A stretch of 64,000 nucleotides of DNA, taken from Bacteroidales bacterium. Lineage in GTDB: Bacteria; Bacteroidota; Bacteroidia; Bacteroidales; Lentimicrobiaceae. A program made the position numbers and the translations under genes. Position 1 is the stretch's first letter. Each line of letters opens with the position of its first letter. Positions 44,162 through 55,365 of this stretch are shown piece by piece. The stretch lies in assembly GCA_016705005.1 (NCBI GenBank), contig JADIZB010000008.1:62001-126000 (forward strand), read 5' to 3'. The notes under the pieces are model-generated. The model was not told where the DNA came from, did no database searches, and saw nothing but the letters and a program-made list of their open reading frames with translations.

Positions 44162-45367
44162 ATGATGAAAAGGCTTCTTTTTACAGCAATCGGAATCATC
44201 CTGTTACTGAATGCTTATCCTCAGGACTGGATGCAGCAGCAGACCAATACAAATGCTGATCTGAATTCAATCTTTTTTATCAATCCGGATCTTGGCTGGG
44301 CGGTTGGCTCAGAGGGAACCATTCTTAAAACAACCGACGGAGGTGAAATCTGGACGCTGAAATCATCCGGAGTTACGAATGACCTGAACTCTGTTTGTTT
44401 TACAGACTCACTAACAGGATTCGCAGTGAGTTTTTCCGAATTGTTAAAAACGACCGATGGAGGCGAAAATTGGGTTATCCAGGATACCGTAATAAATGCC
44501 GGGCTGTCTTCTGTTTTTTTTATCGGGCGTGATACAGGGTTTGTGGCAGGAACGGGAAGAATTTTGAAAACAACCGACAATGGCAAAACCTGGATTAAAC
44601 AAGCCGGATTTGGTTGTTCTGGCGTGGATAGTTTTTGGGCTACCGACGCTCAAACTTTGTACATGGGAGGGGCAGATTTCCTGACCATGAAAAGTATGGA
44701 TGGAGGAGTTAACTGGGATGTGCTGATCCCAAACATTTCATACGGAAGCATGGAAAGCATCTTTTTTACCGATCATAATACCGGATATTTTGCCGGGGGA
44801 GGATGGGCCCAGGGCTTCACAAATACCTATTTTGCTAAAACAGTCGATGGAGGTGCAACAAGGACAAATCCTCTGCTGAATCTCGGCAAATGGCTGACTT
44901 CTGTTTTTTTTGCGGATAGCAATCATGGCTATATCGCGGCCTTGGATGGTAGTATCTTAAAAACTACGGACGCAGGCAATCATTGGATAAATTTGAATTC
45001 CGGGGTGAGTTCGGCTTTAACATCAATATACTTTACCGATACCACTACCGGTTATGTGGCCGGCAGATCCGGAATCATTTTAAAAACAACCAATGGCGGA
45101 TTGAATGCTTCCGGTCCGGATGTTATGAATAAATCAATTAAAATCTATCCCAATCCTGTTACTGATTTTTTAATGGTAGAATTAAGTTATCTGCCACAGG
45201 GGAAATCAAACATTCAGATATATAACATATCCGGACAGCTGATACTGCAACAGGATATGCTCAATAGGAAATCAGATTTTGACTTACGTAAACTTCACCG
45301 GGGAATTTACTTTCTGAAGATTATTCAGGCCCAGGGTTCGGAAGTTGTAAAATTTGAAAAAATGTGA
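44162..45367 (+). CDS. Secreted Ycf48-like repeat protein with T9SS sorting domain
   Basis: 401 residues; signal peptide ends near NAYPQ (~20). About seven beta-propeller-type repeats follow with the shape (F/Y)F-x-D-x-x-x-G-(Y/F)-x-(A/V)-G ... (I/L)LKTTDGG-x-x-W: FFINPDLGWAVGSEGT, CFTDSLTGFAVSFSE, FFIGRDTGFVAGTGR, FFTDHNTGYFAGGGW, FFADSNHGYIAALDGS and YFTDTTTGYVAGRSG are visible. This is the Ycf48/BNR architecture; in photosynthetic organisms Ycf48 assembles photosystem II, whereas free-living Bacteroidota use it in secreted proteins of unknown function. The last ~80 residues are a T9SS sorting domain (KIYPNPVTDFLMVEL, IYNISGQLILQQ, LHRGIYFLKI). Confidence 0.85.
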   Translation: MMKRLLFTAIGIILLLNAYPQDWMQQQTNTNADLNSIFFINPDLGWAVGSEGTILKTTDGGEIWTLKSSGVTNDLNSVCFTDSLTGFAVSFSELLKTTDGGENWVIQDTVINAGLSSVFFIGRDTGFVAGTGRILKTTDNGKTWIKQAGFGCSGVDSFWATDAQTLYMGGADFLTMKSMDGGVNWDVLIPNISYGSMESIFFTDHNTGYFAGGGWAQGFTNTYFAKTVDGGATRTNPLLNLGKWLTSVFFADSNHGYIAALDGSILKTTDAGNHWINLNSGVSSALTSIYFTDTTTGYVAGRSGIILKTTNGGLNASGPDVMNKSIKIYPNPVTDFLMVELSYLPQGKSNIQIYNISGQLILQQDMLNRKSDFDLRKLHRGIYFLKIIQAQGSEVVKFEKM

Positions 45368-45723
45368 CCATCTGTCGCATCTGGCAGATAGAAATTCATT
45401 CCCAGATTGATGGTTTTTAACCCTGGTTTGATCAATCCTTCCTGATTACAACATGCAAGCTGGCGGGCAGGCAGCCGAAGGCGATTGAAACGCGAAGCGA
45501 TTGAGCCAATTGAACGCCCGCAGGGCATTGAACTTTGTGAACGGCGCAGACATTGCACATCTTTAAACGTCAAACGTCCAACAACAAACGCCAAACGCCC
45601 GAAGGGCTTTGAACGCTTGAACCGCCGAAGGCGATTGAACCAATTGAACGCCCGCAGGGCATTGAACCATAAAACGGCGCAGCCACTGAACAATTTTAAA
45701 CCTTAAACGTCCAACGCCCAACC
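45368..45723. repeat. Gene-free stretch of GAACGCCCGCAGGGCATTGAAC-type words
   Basis: Built from short palindromic words: TTGAACGCCCGCAGGGCATT occurs at about 45508 and 45644, CGAAGGCGATTGAA at 45476 and 45625, CGCCCGAAGGGCTTTGAAC at 45596, and ACGTC(C)AAC runs at 45566-45600 and 45705-45722. Each core (GCCCGCAGGGC, GCCCGAAGGGC, GCCGAAGGC) can form a tiny hairpin. No ORF is supported. Confidence 0.7.
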
Positions 45724-46998
45724 CTAGACCTCCAACAGCGTTTGAACCGGATCCATCCCGTCAAACAGCATTTTTTCCGGATTTTCGAGCAGTTCCTTCA
45801 CCTTCACCAGGAAACCGACCGATTCGCGGCCGTCGATGACCCGGTGGTCGTAGGAGAGGGCTACATACATCATCGGGGCGATGACGACCTGTCCGTTCAC
45901 GGCAATGGGTCTTTCAATAATGTTGTGCATGCCCAGGATAGCGCTCTGTGGTGGATTCAGGATGGGTGTCGACATCATTGAACCGAAGACACCACCGTTT
46001 GTGATGGTAAAGGTGCCGCCGGTCATATCCTCCAGGGTGATTTTATTGTCGCGGGCTTTTACTGCCAGCTCCTTGATGGCCTGTTCAATTTGGGCCAGAC
46101 TGAGGCTTTCGGCATTCCGCACCACAGGTACCACCAACCCTTTTGGGGCGCTTACGGCTATGCCCACATCGGCATAATCGTGATAAACCATCTCGTCACC
46201 ATCAATCATGGCATTAACCTGCGGAAACTGTTGCAGGGCAATGGTAACGGCCTTGGTAAACAATGACATAAACCCGAGTGAAACACCATATTTCTCCTTG
46301 AATTTATCGTTGTACTTTTTCCGTATCTCCATAATGCGGCTCATGTTCACTTCGTTGAAGGTGGTGAGCATGGCGGTTTCATTCTTCACGGCCACCAGGC
46401 GTTGAGCGAGCTTCGTCCGCAGTGTGGTCATCTTTTTGCGGTCGGTGTTCCGGGTGGTTTCCCTGGCTGCAGGTTTCTGCAAGCGGGGAGTGGCCGCTCC
46501 TTTACCGGCTGCTACCTCTTCCACATCAGCCTTGCTGATGCGAAGGTTCGAGAAGTAGGTGATGATATCGTCGGTCGTAATGTTTTTCTCCTGCATCAGC
46601 TTCCGGGCAAGGGGCGAGATGTGAAGCGCGGCTTCATCCACGGATGCCGGTTTTGATTCCTCCGGTTTCTTTTCAGCCGTTGCAGGAACAGGTTTGACTT
46701 CAGTGGCAGCTTCTTCCTTTACCGGTGATTTGGCCGGCTGATCCTTTTTGGCTGGTTTTGCAGCCGATGTATCGATGTTTGCCACCACAGCGCCGACTTT
46801 GATGGTTTCGCCGGCTTCGACCAGGATTTTTATGATGCCATCCGCTGCAGCGTTGATGGTGAGGGTGGCCTTGTCCGAGTCAACCTCGGCAATCTCGGCG
46901 TCTTTTTCCACGAAATCGCCGTCACTGACGAGCCAGGTGGCCAGTTGAACTTCAGAAATTGATTCGCCCGGGCTGGGTACTTTAACTTCGATGATCAT
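45724..46998 (-). CDS. sucB: 2-oxoglutarate dehydrogenase E2, dihydrolipoyl succinyltransferase
   Basis: 424 residues from the ATG at 46998 (MIIEVKVPSPGESISEV); a longer in-frame start adds residues unlike E2 and overlaps sucA. Residues 1-76 are the lipoyl domain, with the lipoylated Lys43 in EVDSDKATLT. An Ala/Pro/Lys-rich linker is followed by the subunit-binding domain (HISPLARKLMQEKNITTDDI, 126-145) and the catalytic acyltransferase domain, whose active-site His385 and Asp389 lie in SYDHRVIDGRES. It transfers the succinyl group to CoA in the TCA cycle. Translated 11 bases after sucA stops; no lpd (E3) gene is adjacent. Confidence 0.95.
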   Translation of the reverse strand: MIIEVKVPSPGESISEVQLATWLVSDGDFVEKDAEIAEVDSDKATLTINAAADGIIKILVEAGETIKVGAVVANIDTSAAKPAKKDQPAKSPVKEEAATEVKPVPATAEKKPEESKPASVDEAALHISPLARKLMQEKNITTDDIITYFSNLRISKADVEEVAAGKGAATPRLQKPAARETTRNTDRKKMTTLRTKLAQRLVAVKNETAMLTTFNEVNMSRIMEIRKKYNDKFKEKYGVSLGFMSLFTKAVTIALQQFPQVNAMIDGDEMVYHDYADVGIAVSAPKGLVVPVVRNAESLSLAQIEQAIKELAVKARDNKITLEDMTGGTFTITNGGVFGSMMSTPILNPPQSAILGMHNIIERPIAVNGQVVIAPMMYVALSYDHRVIDGRESVGFLVKVKELLENPEKMLFDGMDPVQTLLEV

Positions 46999-47009
46999 TA
47001 CTGATTGTT

Positions 47010-49805
<2,796 letters not shown>

Positions 49806-50293
49806 TTTAGATTGATTGGTTGAAGCGCAGTTTATGCAAATATAGGTGAAAAGGAAGGTGTGTCAAAACCTGCATTAACAAACAATCATGAAATCATAAT
49901 GTTTCCGTGTTGGTTTAATAAAGATAACCTGGTTCTTTTGCCACCAGAACGCTAAGACACAAAGCAACACTAAGTCTATAAAACAACTGAATCTGTATGA
50001 ATTTGACAGATAATTTTTTACTTGTAAAACTCACTGTTTTTGTCACATTGGGCATAACCAATGAATTTGTCAGGGATTGAAAAAGAGATAGATACAGAAT
50101 ATAGTGCCCAAAAACATCTCCATAACAGTTTGTGAACCTCGGTGTGACTTCTTTTATTTCACTGAGAAACACTGAGAATGCACAGAGGGCCACAGAGTTA
50201 TCATCCCGGCGATAGATTTCCCAGAGATTAATTTGGAATCTGGTTTTTCAATGTTAATAAAAGACCAGATTATTGCTGTCACGAGGTAAAAAA
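49806..50293. other. Gene-free stretch between sucA and the ferredoxin gene
   Basis: About 490 bases. Apart from the sucA promoter it contains GCCACCAGAACGCTAAGACACAAAG (49940 on, word type also at 40248) and CACTGAGAAACACTGAGAATG... CACAGAGGGCCACAGAG (50158-50200), both of a kind that recurs in environmental genomes as intergenic fill. No ORF is supported. Confidence 0.6.
49837..49867 (-). promoter_or_regulatory. Strong predicted promoter of sucA-sucB
   Basis: Read on the minus strand: TTTG (49867-49864), a 19-base spacer and TATATTTG (49844-49837). Both boxes and the spacer are exact matches to the Bacteroidota consensus, 31 bases before the sucA ATG. Confidence 0.7.
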
Positions 50294-50316
50294 AAGCCCC
50301 GCCTTAGGCGGAGCTT
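50294..50316 (-). terminator. Terminator of the ferredoxin gene
   Basis: Stem GCCCCGCC / GGCGGAGC (50296-50303 with 50307-50314, one G-U type pair on the minus transcript) and a 3-base loop. On the minus strand it is followed by a run of at least eight T, so it terminates the ferredoxin transcript just after its stop at 50341. Confidence 0.85.
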
Positions 50317-50340
50317 CAGAATCAGTTTAAGCAAAACTGC

Positions 50341-50508
50341 TTATGCAGGATGAATTGCTTCTACAGGGCATACATCGGCGCATGAACCACAGTCGGTGCA
50401 GACATCCGGATCAATCTTATAGATATCACCTTCAGAAATAGCGTCAACGGGACATTCATCAATGCAGGTGCCGCAGGCAGTGCAGTCATCTGTAATTACG
50501 TAAGCCAT
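50341..50508 (-). CDS. 2[4Fe-4S] ferredoxin
   Basis: 55-residue small electron carrier, read from the complement. Two clostridial-type cluster motifs are complete: CTACGTCIDECP (residues 9-20) and CTDCGSCADVCP (37-48), each CxxCxxCxxxCP. Sequence and length match bacterial-type ferredoxins. It lies between sucAB and korAB; korAB needs a low-potential ferredoxin, so this is a likely partner, although transcribed in the opposite direction. It has its own -7 box and terminator. A GGAGC-free, AT-rich leader is normal here. Confidence 0.95.
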   Translation of the reverse strand: MAYVITDDCTACGTCIDECPVDAISEGDIYKIDPDVCTDCGSCADVCPVEAIHPA

Positions 50509-50551
50509 GGCTATATTGTTTAGTTAATGAAATGGAATTGATCTTCCGCTG

Positions 50552-50559
50552 CAAATATA
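50552..50559 (-). promoter_or_regulatory. Probable -7 box of the ferredoxin gene
   Basis: On the minus strand TATATTTG, an exact TAnnTTTG match, 43 bases upstream of the ferredoxin ATG. A TTTG only 13 bases further upstream is too near to be a normal -33. Confidence 0.45.
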
Positions 50560-50721
50560 TGCCTTATTCCTTCAAATATTTTGTCTGTTAACTATTTTTT
50601 AAACTGTCTAAATAAGCCCTGTTTGATAAAAGGCTGTACTGTGCTTAATATCAATGAAATGATTGCACCTGAACCATATACAGCAATCGATTGCGCCTGA
50701 TGATAAATATTTCTGCGATTG

Positions 50722-50756
50722 CTTGTTTTTGGTAGTGCTTAAAAAAATTAACTTTG
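50722..50756 (+). promoter_or_regulatory. Predicted promoter of korA-korB
   Basis: -7 box TAACTTTG at 50749-50756, with CTTG at 50722-50725 (23-base spacer) or TTTG at 50728-50731 (17-base spacer) as -33. The korA ATG is at 50788. Confidence 0.5.
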
Positions 50757-50787
50757 CCGACTGTAGTAAATCAACCTCCTAATTATC

Positions 50788-52638
50788 ATGGTAAAAACTA
50801 AAAGTAATGTCATCCAGAGGGAAGCGGTGGTCGTCAAGTTTGTCGGCGACTCCGGCGATGGAATGCAGCTGACCGGAACCCTGTTCTCCGATACTGCAGC
50901 TTTGGCAGGTCTTGACCTGGCCACATTTCCCGATTATCCTGCTGAAATCCGTGCCCCGCACAATACTGTTGCCGGTGTATCAGGCTTTCAGGTACATGTC
51001 GGTGCAAAAAAAATAGAAACCACCGGAGATCTGTGTGATGTGCTGGTGGCCATGAACCCGGCTTCTCTCAAATCGAATCTGAAATGGGCCAAACCGGGTG
51101 CTACCATTATTGTTGACCTTGACACTTTCGAGGAAGCAGCAGTGAAGAAGGCCGGTTATGCTTCCGATCCGCTCGAAGATGGCAGCCTCTCCAATTTTAA
51201 CCTTGTCAAAGCGCCCATCACCACCCTGACCAGGGCCAGCCTAAAGCCAATGGGGCTCGATGCCAAGACGGTTGACAAGAGTAAGAACATGTTTGCCCTG
51301 GGCATTATGTACCACCTGTTCAGCTGGAGTTTTGATGCAACCTACGATTTTTTCAATAAAAAATTCAAAAGTAAACCCGAGATCATCGAAGCCAATAAGA
51401 CGGTGCTTGAAGCCGGCTACAGCTATGCCGATACGGTAGAAGCCCTGCATTCGGTGTACCAGGTAAGCAAGGCCGCCATGAAGCCGGGCCGTTACCGCAA
51501 CATTACCGGTAATGTAGCCACTGCCTGGGGTTTCCTCGCAGCTTCGGAACGTTCAGGTCGTCCGCTTTTCCTTGGGTCCTACCCGATTACCCCGGCCACA
51601 GAGATTCTGATTGAACTGGCCAAGTTCAAATCGCTTGGCGCCAAAGTTTTTCAGGCTGAAGACGAAATTGCCGGTATCTGTTCTGCCATTGGAGCCAGCT
51701 ATACCGGATCCATGGCACTCACCACCACTTCGGGCCCCGGACTTTCACTGAAAAGTGAAGCCATCGGACTGGCCGTGATGACAGAGCTGCCACTGGTGAT
51801 TGTGAACGTTCAGCGTGGCGGACCGAGCACCGGATTGCCAACCAAGTCAGAGCAGAGCGACCTTTACCAGGCCTTGTTTGGCCGGAACGGCGAGTGCCCG
51901 GTCGTGGTGATTGCCGCTTCAACCTCGGCCAATTGCTTTTACTACGCTTATATGGCCGCCAAGATTGCCATGGAGCATATGACGCCTGTTATCCTGCTGA
52001 CCGACGGTTACCTTGGCAATGGTTCGCAATTGTTCCGTATACCGAAGGTTGCCGAACTGCCATCCATCAAACCTCCAATGGCCGTGGCAAACGATCCCGA
52101 TTACAAACCTTACCGCCGCGATCCTGAAACTCTGGTGCGCAAATGGGCAATCCCGGGAACGGAAGGACTCCGCCATCGTGTTGGCGGACTGGAAAAAGAG
52201 GATGTTTATGGCAATGTTTCGACCGATCCGCTCAACCACCAGAAGATGATAGACCTACGCGAAGCCAAGGTTCAAAAGGTGGCCGACTTCATCCCTGAAC
52301 AGGAAATCACCGGAGATAAAGAAGGCGAATTGCTCGTTGTAAGCTGGGGTGGAACCCTGGGGCCTGTTTTTGAAGCAGTTGAAGAGCTTCAGAAGCTGGG
52401 AAAGAGCGTAAGTCATGCACACTTCAATTACATTATGCCGTTGCCAAAAAATACAGAGGATGTTTTAAAGGGATTCAAGAAAATTCTGGTGTGCGAGTTA
52501 AACAGCGGACAATTTGTTAATTATCTCAGAATGACCCATCCTTCATTTAAATATCAGAAGTACAATAAAGTTCAGGGGCTTCCATTTACGGTTTCAGAAT
52601 TGAGCCGGGTCATTAACCAAACACTGGAGGAGAAATAA
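50788..52638 (+). CDS. korA: 2-oxoacid:ferredoxin oxidoreductase, fused gamma-alpha subunit (KorA)
   Basis: 616 residues. The first ~185 residues are the gamma domain (VKFVGDSGDGMQLTGTLFS, residues 17-35), fused to the alpha subunit, which starts near GSYPITPATEILIELAKF and carries FQAEDEIAGICSAIGASYTG and TTSGPGLSLKSEAIGLA. With KorB it oxidises 2-oxoglutarate to succinyl-CoA with ferredoxin, or runs in reverse for CO2 fixation. Fused gamma-alpha with a separate beta is the KorAB layout; a pyruvate enzyme would be larger or carry extra delta/cluster domains. Substrate remains an assignment by architecture. korB follows 2 bases after the stop. Confidence 0.9.
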   Translation: MVKTKSNVIQREAVVVKFVGDSGDGMQLTGTLFSDTAALAGLDLATFPDYPAEIRAPHNTVAGVSGFQVHVGAKKIETTGDLCDVLVAMNPASLKSNLKWAKPGATIIVDLDTFEEAAVKKAGYASDPLEDGSLSNFNLVKAPITTLTRASLKPMGLDAKTVDKSKNMFALGIMYHLFSWSFDATYDFFNKKFKSKPEIIEANKTVLEAGYSYADTVEALHSVYQVSKAAMKPGRYRNITGNVATAWGFLAASERSGRPLFLGSYPITPATEILIELAKFKSLGAKVFQAEDEIAGICSAIGASYTGSMALTTTSGPGLSLKSEAIGLAVMTELPLVIVNVQRGGPSTGLPTKSEQSDLYQALFGRNGECPVVVIAASTSANCFYYAYMAAKIAMEHMTPVILLTDGYLGNGSQLFRIPKVAELPSIKPPMAVANDPDYKPYRRDPETLVRKWAIPGTEGLRHRVGGLEKEDVYGNVSTDPLNHQKMIDLREAKVQKVADFIPEQEITGDKEGELLVVSWGGTLGPVFEAVEELQKLGKSVSHAHFNYIMPLPKNTEDVLKGFKKILVCELNSGQFVNYLRMTHPSFKYQKYNKVQGLPFTVSELSRVINQTLEEK

Positions 52639-52640
52639 TC

Positions 52641-53684
<1,044 letters not shown>

Positions 53685-53711
53685 ACTCCCGGAATTATAT
53701 TCTCAGACCTT

Positions 53712-53751
53712 ACCGGCCTGTTTTCAATCATGAAAGCGGCCGGTTTTTTTA
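53712..53751 (+). terminator. Terminator after korB
   Basis: Stem ACCGGCC / GGCCGGT (53712-53718 with 53738-53744) with a 19-base loop, followed by six to seven T. It ends the korAB operon. Confidence 0.75.
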
Positions 53752-53769
53752 TTTCTGATCCGGAACCTG

Positions 53770-54264
53770 TTATACCTGTTTTGACTTTTTAACAGTAAAA
53801 ATAGCCACGATGGCGGTAGTAACGATACCCATGACAGGTGCGCCGATCAATCCCTGAACAATGTAACTCGTGAGGGAGAAGTATCTTTCAGCCTGTTCCT
53901 GAGTAGATTTGCCCTGTTCAACAGCATAGGCAATGGCATTGCTGAAGAATTCCGGGGTAATCACCAGTGAAGTAATGATCTGGGTGATCGGACTGAAGAC
54001 CGTAACAATGGCTGTGATGATCAATCCACTCAGGAATCCCTGCTTGTATGTCATCACCCCGCCGTATACTTTCCGGCGTTTTTCAAGCAATGCCAGCACA
54101 TACACACCGATGGCAGGAATGGCCATGAAGTTGGTATAAATCATATGCTTGTCAATATTTTCATCGTGGAGCCCGACAAGCCTTTCAAGGATCATCCACC
54201 CCAGGGTCATGGCAATGAAAATCAGTGCCCATTTGATTTCAGTGGTAACATTTTTCATATACAT
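53770..54264 (-). CDS. DUF4199 family membrane protein
   Basis: 164 residues with four hydrophobic segments: WALIFIAMTLGWMILERLVG, FMAIPAIGVYVLALL, GFLSGLIITAIVTVFSPITQ and GLIGAPVMGIVTTAIVAIF. The pattern of a Lys/Arg-Arg loop, YGGVMTYKQGFLSG, then a soluble helix with Phe-Phe and Tyr (EFFSNAIAYAVEQGKSTQEQAE) is that of DUF4199, a Bacteroidota inner-membrane family of unknown function. An ATG at 54258 is equally possible as start (MKNVTTE). Convergent with korB. Confidence 0.85.
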   Translation of the reverse strand: MYMKNVTTEIKWALIFIAMTLGWMILERLVGLHDENIDKHMIYTNFMAIPAIGVYVLALLEKRRKVYGGVMTYKQGFLSGLIITAIVTVFSPITQIITSLVITPEFFSNAIAYAVEQGKSTQEQAERYFSLTSYIVQGLIGAPVMGIVTTAIVAIFTVKKSKQV

Positions 54265-54442
54265 TACATTTTGGGTGACAAGAAGAATCCGGCAGCCGGG
54301 AGGATAAGAATGACCGGAGAAAAAAGAGAAATAGTTTATCCTTAAGATTAACCTTTACATGACCGGAAAGTTCAGATAAATGGAATGAAACCTAAGGTCT
54401 GAAATGCCTGAGTATTGAAGGCTCAGGTTAATGATATGAATA
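54265..54442. other. Short spacer after the DUF4199 start
   Basis: AT-rich leader DNA; I see no repeat or gene. The small minus-strand reading frame at 54443-54715 begins next. Confidence 0.4.
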
Positions 54443-54715
54443 TCAGCTAAATAATAAGGAAAGAATAATGATGGCGAAAATCACAATCAGGGCAATGATT
54501 GCCCGTTTTCTTCTGTTGTTCTGATAAATGTTGAGGTTCTCCCGGTGCAGGAAATACCGGTTTCCTGAGGTTTCAACAAATACGCCTGCATTTACCAGCC
54601 GTTGGAAAATAAGTCCTCTTCTTACCCCAAGTTCTTCTGGTTTTCTGGCGCTTCTATCGGACCAGGCTTCAGCTTTTTCAAACTGTTGGATGTTTTTCTT
54701 ATTCTGGCGGCAATG
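54443..54715 (-). CDS. Possible small winged-helix/membrane protein, start unclear
   Basis: A minus-strand reading frame of ~85-90 residues ending at a TGA (54443-54445). It reads FEKAEAWSDRSARKPEELG, then VRRGLIFQRLVNAGVFVE, TSGNRYFLHRENLNIYQNN, RRKRAIIALIVIF and a hydrophobic tail of a second half, that is, a short helical domain with a basic linker and a C-terminal membrane helix. This looks like a real protein, but I find no ATG in the frame; the frame stays open some way upstream. Either a non-ATG start is used or the N-terminus is lost by frameshift. No function is recognised. Confidence 0.4.
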   Translation of the reverse strand, partial: HCRQNKKNIQQFEKAEAWSDRSARKPEELGVRRGLIFQRLVNAGVFVETSGNRYFLHRENLNIYQNNRRKRAIIALIVIFAIIILSLLFS

Positions 54716-54971
54716 AATGCGCCTGTTGGCGGAATGAACATGGCAGGTGCTTGTGAAGAACAGACAAATATATAGATCAAAAGGTTAATTCCGTCACTTT
54801 CATTGAAAAATTGGCTTTTAATCAGGATGGTTCAGGGAGAATTTCTAACTGTCAAAATCCGGAAAATCAAAGTTAACCGGTTATTTTTAGCCAATAAGTT
54901 GATAAACAGAATCAGATATTACAACCTTTTCTTTTGAATAGAAAATAAGTTACGATTCAAGGGTAAGATAA
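54716..54971. other. AT-rich spacer upstream of the chimeric ORF
   Basis: No ORF with family character apart from the extension of the small minus-strand frame. No repeats seen. Confidence 0.4.
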
Positions 54972-55295
54972 ATGTTCAGATATATGCCGCAGAATAGCTA
55001 TGCCATCAGACAAATGACCTGCGACGAAATGCGTATTGCCGTCGGGTGGGCAGCACTGGAAGCATGGAATCCTGGCCTGACACCAAAGCTGAATCTGATC
55101 AGGATTCCGGTATTATTGACCTGTGGGGAATATGATGAGTCTATCATCCACACCGCGTCATTTTTTCAAAGCAGAATTTTGGGTTCCAAAAAGCATGTTT
55201 TCAACGGCACATCACATTTTCACCAGACAGAGAAACCTGATGAAAATATGCAGGTGGTGAGCAGTTTCCTTGAAAGGTCAGAAGCAAAACAATAG
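54972..55295 (+). pseudogene. Chimeric remnant: GNAT N-terminus joined to alpha/beta-hydrolase C-terminus
   Basis: 107 codons in one open frame. Residues ~13-35 (IRQMTCDEMRIAVGWAALEA, then WNPGL) match the start of YitH-like GNAT acetyltransferases ('MTxDE..AV.WAA.EGWNPG'). From residue ~38 the sequence switches: IRIPVLLTCGEYDESI, then FNGTSHFHQTEKPDENMQVV reads like the C-terminal Asp/His end of proline-iminopeptidase-type alpha/beta-hydrolases (Asp of GEYD, His of SHFH). Neither domain is complete, so it is most simply the scar of a deletion that fused two gene fragments. It could still be expressed. Confidence 0.6.
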
Positions 55296-55365
55296 TATCT
55301 TCACGAATCATGCGGCGTTGGTTATCAGTTGCCGGCAAACCAATAGAAATGAATGCAATGGTGCT

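Noticed and set aside
54570..54790. Second minus-strand frame (MFIPPTGAFIAARIRK...) overlapping the small helix protein
   Set aside because: It has an ATG but ends after ~40 codons in a frame whose composition is less protein-like than the competing one; no family recognised.
55270..55365. Longer start for the DASS transporter overlapping the chimeric ORF
   Set aside because: The 32 added residues are hydrophilic and unlike family members; ATG at 55366 sits directly before the conserved part.
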